A DNA stretch of 14,494 nucleotides from Symbiodinium natans. Its lineage: Eukaryota > Sar > Dinophyceae > Suessiales > Symbiodiniaceae. A program made the translations under genes and the position numbers. Location: contig CAJNDS010001543.1 in assembly GCA_905221605.1 (NCBI GenBank), positions 1 through 14,494 of the forward strand, read 5' to 3'. Shown piece by piece: positions 6,871 to 14,494 of the stretch (its first letter is position 1; every line of letters begins with the position of its first letter). The notes beneath the pieces are model-generated. The model saw nothing but the letters and a program-made list of their open reading frames with translations, was not told the DNA's origin and did not search any database.

Positions 6871-9811
6871 TGAGGCAATAAGGAAACCCGGGTAAACCTT
6901 CAGAGGGCACTTTTACGGACAAGTCAACCGGCTTAGCTGGCTTAGCTGGTTTCTCCATGGAAAGGCTGGAATTCTTGGTGTGGAGACTTGTTGCTGAGTT
7001 TTTCGCTTTGTGAAGATGCAGCATCCATTGTTCCTTCTTGGACTTTGTTTCCCTGGTGGCACTTTCGTGTGCAAAATCGTGTGAAGCCTTCGATCTTTGC
7101 TTTGCAAGCTTAGATTATTGCTGACATCTCTGGGTCGGAAGCACCAATCCAAGCTCTTATCTGTGTTTGGAATTCACTTGAACCTTCATGTTCTAAAGAC
7201 GAAAGAACTGTCAGATGAAGTTGCCGACGATGCGTAAAGAGTTCAAACTCGTTCATGACGCGCATGATCTTGAAGGTATTCAACCAGATCCCAAAGAATA
7301 AAAGCAGTTTTCCTTAGTCGAGCTTTGGACTTAGAGCATGCTGAGAACAGGAATGCCTCATAATGATCTGGAGACAGAAGACGAGTGGAGTGATTTTAAC
7401 GGCAACGAGAAGCAGTTCAAGTCCCACGAAGTTTCTCTGCAGAAGAACAAGCCTTCTCAGCTTGTAAGAACCTGAGACTTTCGAAAAAAAACACAGACAA
7501 AGAAGTTTCAAGACTTGGGTGTCGTGGACAAGGTGCCCACGGAAGAAGAGAGCAAAGAAGTTGTTGGTTGACAACGAAGTCGGTGGTCCAATTGCTGGCT
7601 GGAGAGTCGTTGGACAACGGGGTGCTGCAAGCAGGCTGTGAGAAGAGCGTAGGGACCCAGCATTGTTCTGGGAAGGTTGTCAACCCTTTAGTTGGAATTG
7701 AGCGGTGGTTTTGAGCTGGTATCAGGTTGTGCGTTGAAGTCCGGAATCGCGCATGACGGTGCTCATGAAGTCGGTGCACTTTGCTTCGCAAAAAAGGCGT
7801 TTTGTGGATTCTGTTTTGCGTGCAACAGCAGGGTGCGATACATCTTTGCCGCCCAAAATCTTCGTGCCAGGCTTGAGAAAGCGTAGGGTAGTGCTCGCAG
7901 CCATCTTCCTCCTACAACTAGCATCAAGAAGTTCTCCATGTCAACAGCGAAGCAAAATTTGCTGCACTCAAAGGGCAAAATCTTGCATTCGTACCGCAAT
8001 TGCTTATGTTGCCAATTTATTGCATGTCAAAGCTCACACCTGAAATAAAATTCTTCAGGTGGTTGGAGACGCATGCAGCCAGCGAGCATGCGTAACATTC
8101 AAAACAAAGTGAGGATGCCAGAACGTCTGCTGCTTGGGCGCATTGCAAGAGGGTTGTCACGATCAAGGGCTAAACGACGGTTTGCTTTAGCCAAAGCAAT
8201 GCTGAGTTGCTTTTGCGGCACGATTATATTTCATGGTGGTTCGCGCCATCCGATCTGACCCAAGGTACTTCGGGACGTTGTGGGAGCACGGTGTGCATCT
8301 GCTTTGCCAAACTTTGAATGTGGACAATGTGCAAGAGCAAAGCTTGTGCTTGCCCGACAGTTGAGAAAAACAGAAGCATGGAACCGAATGCCGTTGTATT
8401 ACATTTACCTACCATGCAAACCTCATGCAAATTTGAAACCACAGCTATTCCAATCATCGCCATGACGAACTCGTGCATGGCCATTTTGTCTCCAAGCTTG
8501 CCAGTTTCACACGTTGTTCATGGATGCGACCTAGCCAAGCATTGGTTCCGCACAATGTACTAGTGAAGAGGACGATGTCAACGACGAGTGACGTAGCTTG
8601 TAGTGGAAACCCGGACGACAGCCGTAAATACTTCCTTGGAATCGGTGCACGGCAGTTGTTTGTGCTGATGGTTGCTGCGGAGGCACATTGACGAATTGTG
8701 CATGCATAGGCAGCAGTTCGGTCGTGGAAGAAAGGAGAGTCGAAAGCTTGCCAAGGTGAAGGACGAAGCTGCACTAGACACTTATGCACGTCTCATCCGA
8801 GCGGTCGGCTGGCTCGTAATGTGAGGTGCAGCGGAAATCCACGTTCAGTTTCCACAGTATGGCACAGAAAAGGCAAACGACATGAGTCACCTGATTTGAG
8901 TTGTGAAATTAACGCTTTCCAAGGAAATAGCAGCCCGACAGAAACAGATTGAGGATGCGAACGCGGATTTGGAGCTTGGCACTAAGTCGTTCTCACGGTT
9001 CGGTTGAAAATCCATGGCTGTGTTTGTGTTTCTGATGTTGTAGTTGCAGCTTTTGGGAACCATGCCGTGTTGTCAGAGATGTTTGTCCCTGGCCTTTCTG
9101 AGTGTATCAGCATTTGTGATTTCTACTTGCAGGCTCTTGGTTGACACGATCGCTTTCTGAAGTGTTGGGCATGAGGCAAGAGTCTCTCCACAAGATGAAT
9201 GGCCGCGATCTTCCACGCAAGAGGTTTCGCTGAGAGCGTTTGTTTTGTTTTCGACGTCGGAAGTTTAAGCTTTTCTCGACACTGCAATAGTATGATTTGT
9301 TGCTCCGTATTACGATTCCACAGCGCAGTCCTGAAGGCATTTTGAGAATCTTGCATCGGTGTTGACTGATTTTGGCAGAATCATGGTCATGCATGTTTGT
9401 TGTCCACAGCGTCCAGTGCTTGCAAGTACATGCACTGCCCTTCAGATTCTTGTTGTCAGATCATCTGGACGCGTGCTTGCAGGCAGCTGATAGGAACTGG
9501 TCTTCTTCCGAGCCAGTACAACAGGACGGTGTTTTGAGCAACATTGCTGATTTTCGCCGAACATTCTTGATGTGTTCTATTGCATCATGCCACAACTTTC
9601 GCCAGGATGACTAACATCAACAAGTGCGGAAGCTACACAGCAGTAATCCCGACCGTTTGCTGAGAAACTCCCCGAGTTCAAGTTCGCTGTCATGTAGTGT
9701 GAAGATGAATGGCGGATGGCAGGCATACTGGTGGAGTCTGGCCCATTCATGGCAGAATCAGTTCGGGCTTTTCGGGTTTGGAGAAGTGGAGGACCGATTC
9801 TTTGAAAGCTC
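6871..9811. other. No gene recognised (about 2.9 kb)
   Basis: Only short open frames occur on either strand, with roughly the stop frequency expected by chance and no recognisable domain. Two short stretches read like ordinary soluble protein (7338-7470 and 8924-9004, + strand), but both are too short to support. Remnant or unrecognised exons of the downstream gene cannot be excluded, because dinoflagellate genes are often split into many small exons. Confidence 0.5.
8069..8093. repeat. Perfect 8-bp inverted repeat with 9-base loop
   Basis: ACGCATGC (8069-8076) and GCATGCGT (8086-8093) are perfect reverse complements separated by 9 bases. It stands alone in non-coding DNA and could form a small cruciform or hairpin. 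No role is visible. Confidence 0.6.
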
Positions 9812-9830
9812 TTGAGGTTGCTTGAGGTTG
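9811..9830. repeat. 10-bp tandem duplication
   Basis: CTTGAGGTTG is repeated twice without spacer. It marks the start of the stop-poor stretch that follows. Confidence 0.7.
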
Positions 9831-10596
9831 GAGAATTGCTCCGGGAATCCTGGCAGGATCAGAAGTGCCGCGCGCTTCTTTCACAGTCGTCGCCGCCGGT
9901 GTTACTTCTGGACCCAAGTCTGAGCTTATCGGTAGTGATGCAGGGAGGCATGCAGGTGGGCGGGTGTTTCCAGGTTGGGCAGTTGGGTGTTGCTCCCATT
10001 TCAAACAGTCTGCTGCCTGAGCCCTGCACATTGCAGGAGTTGAACAGCAAGCACACATTCAATATGCTCGATCCCGTGCTTTGCCGTCGCCCCAGACATC
10101 TTCAGCTCGTTGCATTGGGCTGCACGTCTGAACTCGAGCCAACGGTCGCCCTCACATGGTGTATGTTTGTTTCAGAAGCATGTGCAGCTTGGAAGTCGGC
10201 TCAGACTTTTCAATGCAGGTTCTTCGGATCCAACGCACACGACACAAGTTGGAGCATGAACTACGACACGAAGTGCTATCAAGCGCCGTTGTTTCACGCG
10301 CAAACACGGGCATCCATGTTCCGGGTTCCAATGCAACCTTAGTGTGGACCAAAGCTGAAGCTGGTGGATTCCTTGCCCTTAGCCAAGTATCGGAGAATTC
10401 AGTCCCTGGCGGTTCTTCGCTACCCATGGGCAACGCGGTGAAGCGGCCTGCGAACGGAAGAATCTGGCCAGAGATGCCTTTCGTGCAAATGCCACAGCCG
10501 TGGCCTCCTGTTGTCAAACTTCTTGGGTTTTCAAGCCGTCAGGAGGCCAATCTCTTTGCAAGTATTGAAGGCATCTGGGGATGTAGGCATTCATAA
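9812..10596 (+). other. Stop-poor stretch with unassigned overlapping reading frames, possible exon(s)
   Basis: Two long overlapping + frames (9812-10342, 176 codons; 10156-10596, 146 codons) cover this stretch. The reverse strand is also open for more than 100 codons in places. Stop-poor DNA in several frames suggests composition rather than a defined gene. Neither + frame contains a motif I recognise. The location about 800 bases upstream of the kinase gene makes 5' exons of that gene conceivable, but I cannot link them by phase or domain. Confidence 0.2.
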
Positions 10597-10660
10597 GCAG
10601 GCTTAGCCAAGAGGGCTCCTCATGCCAGGGACCTGGCTTTGCTCATCAGCCACTGCTTAT

Positions 10661-10714
10661 GTTTGTTTGTTTGTTTGCTTTGTTTGCTTGCTTGCTTGTT
10701 TGCTTGTGTGTGTG
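10661..10714. repeat. TTTG/TTGC microsatellite
   Basis: Runs of GTTT, then TTGC, then TG units form about 54 bases of simple sequence, which explains the Cys/Leu/Val-rich short frames seen here. It is a typical slippage-prone tract in non-coding DNA. Confidence 0.85.
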
Positions 10715-11154
10715 AACCACCTTGGTACACAGCTGCAGCGGGGTCACGCCCCACGAGCAACTACATTCATCATGTTTGCACAGGATTCAGGGCTTGGCTC
10801 TCTTCCATCAATTTGACAAAGGGAAGAAGATACTCAGCGCTTCCTACCCATCTGCATAAAGACGTTTGTGACATCTTCGAATCGTGCAAGTTGCAATTGC
10901 ACTGCTTGAGTTATCCGCATGATGCAACGTGTTTATACCAAAAGTCCCCAATGAGACAGTGCTGCTGTCGCGCCGAGTTGTCTTTTACGAGATGTCCGAG
11001 TCTTTTCGTATGAGATGTCTCGATGCAAACGACAAGGATAAGCACGCAGACACGTACAAGGGCTCGATATGCTCGACAGTCGCCACCTTCCGGTAGGAAA
11101 TGTTTCTTGCTGCTTTTTAACTGACATCACCGTGCCGTTTTGCTAGCTGCTAGC
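10715..11154. other. No feature recognised
   Basis: About 440 bases without a convincing gene, RNA or strong repeat. The end contains a doubled GCTAGC (about 11142-11153) right before an ATG at 11155. Confidence 0.45.
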
Positions 11155-11278
11155 ATGGCTTTCCAGATTTCATGGTTCATTTCGTCCCAGCTCATGTGGA
11201 TTGAACACTTTTTGGATTTTGGCCAGATTCTTGTCGTCCTCATTGGCCGTTGGATCTTCTTTCCCACAGCACTCTTAG
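11155..11278 (+). other. Tentative 5' coding exon of the kinase/ADP-ribosyltransferase gene
   Basis: From ATG 11155 the frame reads a hydrophobic stretch of about 41 residues (start MAFQISWF). It could end at CTTAG|GA (11278), leaving one base of a codon. Joining to the acceptor CCCCCCAG|GC at 11388 completes a Gly codon in the correct frame. This fits the GA-AG intron type found elsewhere in the gene and would give a membrane-anchor-like N-terminus. However, T-rich non-coding DNA translates to hydrophobic residues anyway, and the exon at 11388 might instead extend leftward to about 11288 with no intron. Weak proposal. Confidence 0.18.
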
Positions 11279-11348
11279 GAAAAGGGTTTGTTGCTGTTTC
11301 TTTTCATCCATGTATGTGTCTCGCGTTATTCACAGCGCACTGTCAGCC

Positions 11349-11378
11349 GGGGGCCTTCCCGGGGCGCCCCAAGGCCCC
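11349..11378 (+). other. Strong GC-rich nested hairpin just before an exon
   Basis: GGGGCCTT (11350-11357) pairs with AAGGCCCC (11371-11378). The loop itself contains the palindrome GGGGCGCCCC (11361-11370). It ends 9 bases before the proposed AG acceptor at 11386-11387. If this is intron, the structure could affect use of that acceptor. Confidence 0.6.
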
Positions 11379-11387
11379 TCCCCCCAG

Positions 11388-13852
11388 GCATCCCAGCGTG
11401 GGTTCCAAGGCACGTCGTTGTTGTGGCTGGACCTCCTGCAGCAGGGAGCCTTGAATGTAAAGAGATGTTTGCAGACGCTACTTTTGCTATGTACCACTAT
11501 TGCGGCAACTAGCCTTGAACCTCCAATCATGCGATGTCTTAGCGTCCTTCGCTCACTCCATGCCAAACTATCAGCTCAGGAAAGGCTCGCTATGCGACGG
11601 CTTGGAGAAGCGTTATGGCTTGGTCCACATATCACCAGGGCAGCTTCTACGAGAGGAGGTGGAGCGGGAGAACGATCTTGGGCGCAAGGCCGGTACGTGA
11701 CTGTGCACGGTAGTGGTATGTCCGCCATGTCCCAGGTAGCTCGGGATGTTTGAAGGGATGTTTGGGGCTAAGGGAAATGCTCGATGAGGTGCATCAGTTC
11801 ATGATGGAGGGCAAGTTGGTTCCTCACGAGCTGGTGATGAGCATCATGAGAGAGCGCATGAGCAAACCGGATATTCTCACGCGAGGATGTTTGTTGGACA
11901 ACTTCCCTTTAACAGCCGGCCAGGCATCTACATTGGTGGGCAACATGCGCGTGGACCAAGTGTTGCTGGTGAAGGTCCCGGACGAAGAGCTCCGGTTACG
12001 CTCCCTAGAGCGCCGGATTGATCCTCTGACTGGAAGGATCTACCACCTGACGTTTCGACCACCACCGAGTGACCAACCCCAGGTGGCGCAGCGTTTGGTC
12101 CAGCGGAGTGACGACCAGGAAGAGTTGGTCTCCAAGCGCTTGGAGACTTATAAGCGTCACATCGAGACGATTCTACCTTTCTTTAAAGACAAGGTGGTCT
12201 CCGTTGATGGAACGAACTCTCCGGCAGAAGTTCTGGCCGAGGCATGCCAGGCCATGGACCAGTTGGAATGGACAACCAGCGACCTGCCGTACTTTGGGAA
12301 CGTGGCCTTTGCGGGTCCATTTTCAATCCAGCAGGCACGGCGAGCTGGCTTCTACTCGCCTGATAATCCACCGGAAGTGGGTGACCAGGTCGTATGTTTC
12401 CAACGTGGGGCAAACTGGCAGCGTCGTGGCCAGGTTGAGGACATCTCTGAGACCGTCAGTGAAGGCAGTGGGCTTCGCAAGGGGCATGAGGGGATGCTGG
12501 TGACCTTGTCAACAGGCACGGGCTCCTTCACCTGCTGGTCTGCATTCTTGGCGCCCGTCAACGACAAGGAATACTCATCCCTTTGTACTACACATGGACT
12601 GCTCTCCTCGCATTTTGCCAGTTTGTACCCGTGCAGCAAGGGTGTTGGAGATGTGGAGTTTGTTTCAAAGGAGGCTGCAAGATGGAGCCTGGAGAAGTGG
12701 CTGAGCAACCTTGAAGATGCTGACGGCGAGCCCTTTGAAATCGATGCTTCCAAGTTGCAGTCCTTGCTTGAGCTCTTCGACTCCCATCAAGATGCATCAC
12801 TCTACTTGTATACTACGCATCAGAAGTTAGGCCAGAGGGTCACTCTGAACACCGGCCAGGACTACTCACTGTACTATCGCGCGCTTAACAATACACTGAA
12901 CTGTGACGCACGAAGCAATCTGGAGAACGCCATGCCCCTGATTCAGCGCATGGTGTACCTTCTCCTCTACGATGAAGAGAATGGCTCCAAACGTATCCAC
13001 GAAGGAGGTCGGGTGTGGAAGGGCGACACGCAGAGGCCCGTTCCATTAAACATGCAAAAGCTCAGGGAGGCAATGCGTCTGGACCGTTTTGTCCGCTTTC
13101 GCCAGTTCCAGAGCACAACGCGAGAAAAGACTTTGGCAGAGAAGTATCGTGCGAGGGAGGATGGCAAGGGCTACCTCTGGACCATCGACATCCCTCCAGG
13201 CTTCTGGGGAGCGCGAGATATCCAGGACCCTTATCCGTTGATGTGCGAAGTGACGAAGTGTTTCTCTCGAAGTTTTCCCCACCTTCGGTGTGGGGTTGTT
13301 AGATGTTGTTAGATTTTAAACTCAACTCTTCTCCTCGCCCTAAACGCTTCTCCTCGCCCGGTCTACTCCTAGAGACTCCCTGGAGTGCCCAACCCCGGAA
13401 ACTCCCTGGAGTGCCCCAGAGACTCCCTGGAGTGCCCAACCCCAGAGACTGACTGAAACGGCCACCAGAGACTGGACCGCAGAGTCTCCCTGGAGTGCCC
13501 AACCTCAGAGACACCCTGAAATGCCCGACCCCAGAGGCTTCCTGGAGTGCCCAACCCCAGAGTCTCCCTGGAGTGCCCACAGGGGATGTTCGAAGTAAAA
13601 TGGTTTTGTTGTCTTTTTTTCTAGTTGTGAGGCGAAACGTCGATCTAAGTCGGGACTGTCTCCCAACCTTCACAGGACATCTCCTGGAAGGAGAAGGAAA
13701 GCGAGACGCTCTTCCCGCCCTACTCTGCCTTCCGGGTTCAAAGCCTTGACGAGAGCGGCTGCCATCTGCTGGCCGTGGTTGCCTTGCCAAGAACAAAGTA
13801 CTCGTATCGTTTGTCTGCTTTTTCCGCAACTTCTGTCGACACATTAGATTGA
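11388..13852 (+). CDS. Adenylate kinase-ADP-ribosyltransferase fusion protein (spliced; 5' end unresolved)
   Basis: Proposed exons are 11388-11445, 11580-11688, 11789-13225 and 13676-13852 (TGA 13850-13852). Phases agree throughout, giving about 592 residues from 11388. Domain 1 is adenylate kinase. A Walker A P-loop GPPAAGKGS is formed across the first intron, followed by LVHISPGQLLREE (NMP-binding), KLVPHELV, LLDNFPLT (position of DGFPRT), a LID with ERRIDPLTGRIYH (about 12008-12052), and QRSDD. It would move phosphate between ATP and a nucleoside monophosphate. A segment at about 12373-12560 (VGDQVVCF..W..RG..) looks SH3/Tudor-like. Domain 3 (about 12760-13750) matches the NAD:arginine ADP-ribosyltransferase fold: LYLYTT...YRALNNTL, VWKGD (13013-13027), FQSTT (13106-13120), and ESE before TLFPPYSAF in the last exon (13697-13726). 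Odd points: the family Arg of the first ART motif is Lys here, and the kinase Arg of FPRT is Leu. No signal peptide is certain. The start could lie further upstream. Confidence 0.8.
11446..11579 (+). other. GA-AG intron splitting the kinase P-loop
   Basis: Unspliced, the frame after GPPAAG runs into SLECKE and a stop near 11513. Removing 11446-11579 (GCAGG|GAGCC ... CTCAG|GAAAG) joins two bases of a Gly codon to the third and restores GPPAAGKGS followed by an ordinary kinase helix. The donor is GA, which dinoflagellates use. A GT at 11456-11457 would be a canonical donor but would spoil the P-loop. Confidence 0.75.
11689..11788 (+). other. GC-AG intron in the kinase domain (100 bp)
   Basis: The frame before it ends at LGRK and stops at TGA 11698-11700 if unspliced. 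Removing AAG|GCCGG ... GATGAG|GTG (phase 0) joins LGRK to VHQFMMEGKLVP. This gives exactly the spacing usual for adenylate kinases between the conserved LG and the (K/E)LVP motif. Other acceptors nearby (11772) give extra residues. Confidence 0.7.
13295..13359. repeat. Short tandem and direct repeats in the last intron
   Basis: GTTGTTAGAT is repeated twice without a gap (13295-13314). CTTCTCCTCGCCC occurs at 13328-13340 and again at 13347-13359. They precede the minisatellite and suggest that replication slippage built much of this intron. Confidence 0.75.
13371..13582. repeat. Intronic minisatellite, about nine ~26-bp units
   Basis: Units begin AGAG(A/T)CT or similar and continue CCCTGGAGTGCCCAACCCC. 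Nine units can be counted. Units 2, 4 and 5 are shortened or diverged (unit 4 has GACTGAAACGGCC). The array lies wholly within the last intron and generates a long spurious open frame on the reverse strand. Copy number is likely variable between individuals. Confidence 0.9.
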
Positions 13853-14110
13853 AAGTTTGATGCCTTGAATCAGCCATAACTCACCCTAATCTGCCGCAAT
13901 TAGCCGCTGCCAGGATCGTCGAGCCGAGCTCTTCAGTCGAGCAGAGAGACACGGCCTGCGTGGATCAGCAGTGGAGCTTCTTGAGTACTAAGACTTCCGA
14001 TTTCCTGCCTGGCGACGTGCCTGGTGTGGTAGATTGTGAGTGGAGACGATGAAGGTCGATCAATTGCAGTCTGACCCAGTTTCACTTGTACCATATATAG
14101 CCAAATCTAG

Positions 14111-14197
14111 CCTCGGACTAAATGAGCCTGGCAACGCATCCGCAAGACAGAGCTCTTTGATCCTTTGAGTTGCCATTCTCAGATTCCCAGTCCGAGG
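14111..14197. repeat. Nested 87-base hairpin (three collinear stems)
   Basis: CCTCGGACT (14111-14119) pairs with AGTCCGAGG (14189-14197), TGAG (14123-14126) with CTCA (14178-14181), and GGCAAC (14130-14135) with GTTGCC (14169-14174). All three are nested in order with short internal loops, and the terminal part contains the palindrome AGAGCTCT (14149-14156). The size resembles a microRNA precursor or a very small inverted-repeat element. Neither is shown. Confidence 0.55.
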
Positions 14198-14309
14198 TCA
14201 TCATGTTAATGACTCACTGCCTGATTGGCGATTTCGCTTCACATTCTATACACAGATTGGAGCCAGTTCACTGATCAGAGGTGGAGAAAGGTTGTGTAAG
14301 GACCAACGG

Positions 14310-14343
14310 CGTGAGATGTGAGATTCTCACTGCTGGTCTCACG
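14310..14343. repeat. Palindrome cluster of GTGAGA / TCTCAC words
   Basis: CGTGAGA (14310-14316) and TCTCACG (14337-14343) are inverted copies. Between them GTGAGA (14318-14323) and TCTCAC (14325-14330) form a near-perfect palindrome. No function is visible. Confidence 0.5.
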
Positions 14344-14494
14344 AGCAAATATTCCAGAGCGTGTCCGTGCCCATGGTTTCTCCCAATATCAGGTTTAGAA
14401 TCCAGTCTGCGTGCTTCTAGCTGAGCTCGTGAATGGCACGCACAGACACAAGTATCCATGCCAGAAGGGCCACTTCTCATGGTGAGGTACGGAC

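Larger units (their letters stand above)
13226..13675 (+). other. GA-AG intron in the ADP-ribosyltransferase domain (450 bp)
   Basis: ATATCCAG|GACCC at the donor and TTCACAG|GACAT at the acceptor share CAGGAC, so the exact cut is ambiguous within the repeat. All choices give the same message. Splicing in phase 0 joins ARDIQ to DISWKEKESE, restoring the typical end of the ART fold. Without splicing the frame runs to a stop at 13310-13312 and lacks the catalytic Glu. The intron also contains a CCCCAC/GTGGGG hairpin (13277-13295) and short tandem repeats. Confidence 0.8.
13853..14494 (+). other. 3' flank of the fusion gene, presumed 3' UTR and intergenic DNA
   Basis: No gene is recognised after the stop codon at 13850-13852. 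No AATAAA signal is evident, as is usual for dinoflagellates. The stretch contains the two structured elements listed separately (14111-14197 and 14310-14343). Confidence 0.5.

Noticed and set aside
7338-7571. Protein-like reading with one internal TGA (+ strand)
   Set aside because: Only 45 and about 32 codons around a stop; overall stop density in the surrounding frame matches chance, and no family is recognisable.
8924-9004. Short coiled-coil-like frame after an AG|G (KEIAARQKQIEDANADL)
   Set aside because: Twenty-six codons, no clear donor and no neighbouring exon in phase; could be chance.
9000-9020. GGTTCGGTTG resembling a tRNA B box
   Set aside because: No matching A box or cloverleaf stems at the right distance.
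11456-11457. Canonical GT donor after the first kinase exon
   Set aside because: Using it leaves SLE-type residues in the P-loop and loses the Lys; the GA donor at 11446 restores the motif exactly.
11250-11753. 167-codon + frame across the start of the kinase gene
   Set aside because: It is out of frame with the kinase motifs and crosses both short exons and introns; the P-loop and NMP motifs lie in the other frames.
13371-13582. Regular repeats resembling a CRISPR array
   Set aside because: Units are adjacent without unique spacers, vary in sequence, and sit in a eukaryotic intron; it is a minisatellite.
13299-13877. Long reverse-strand open frame (192 codons), Gly/Leu/Arg-rich
   Set aside because: It is produced by the minisatellite units and runs antisense across the last exon; its repeats of TPGSLWG are just the translated tandem unit.

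Overview
The window looks like nuclear DNA of a dinoflagellate, most likely a Symbiodiniaceae-type alga. The evidence is indirect. One host gene reads as a continuous protein only if introns with GA-AG and GC-AG borders and AG|G acceptors are removed, which is a dinoflagellate habit. A 12-base match to the 3' end of the dinoflagellate spliced leader also lies in a retrotransposon repeat. No rRNA, tRNA or CRISPR was found.

Left part (1-6260): the 3' portion of a Ty1/copia-type LTR retrotransposon on the + strand. An uninterrupted reading frame enters from the left edge in the last part of the integrase. It continues through a CCHC-bearing linker, a complete reverse transcriptase (YVDD) and a complete RNase H, then an unusual extension of about 480 residues that carries a four-cysteine zinc-ribbon-like motif. 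A second, charged coiled-coil reading frame (4443-5018) overlaps the end of the first in another frame. Then come about 750 bases of non-coding DNA with an imperfect tandem repeat, a purine tract (5750-5764) and a candidate 3' LTR (5766-6260) bounded by TGTGGC and GCCACA.

Middle part (6261 to about 11387): apparently non-coding or unresolved. It holds an AT-rich block of degenerate repeats, short direct and inverted repeats, a TTTG/TTGC microsatellite, and one stop-poor stretch (9812-10596) that may hide exons but matches nothing I recognise.

Right part (about 11388-13852): an intron-containing host gene on the + strand. I resolve four exons: an adenylate kinase domain whose P-loop is split by an intron, a small SH3/Tudor-like segment, and a C-terminal domain of the NAD:arginine ADP-ribosyltransferase type ending in an ESE catalytic motif in the last exon. 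The 5' end is not settled. The last intron is largely a roughly 26-bp minisatellite. Downstream (13853-14494) are non-coding sequence, a nested long hairpin (14111-14197) and a palindrome cluster.

The retrotransposon and the kinase/ADP-ribosyltransferase gene appear unrelated apart from proximity. The most notable items are the kinase-ADP-ribosyltransferase fusion, the long post-RNase H extension plus overlapping second frame, and the spliced-leader-like fragment inside the LTR.
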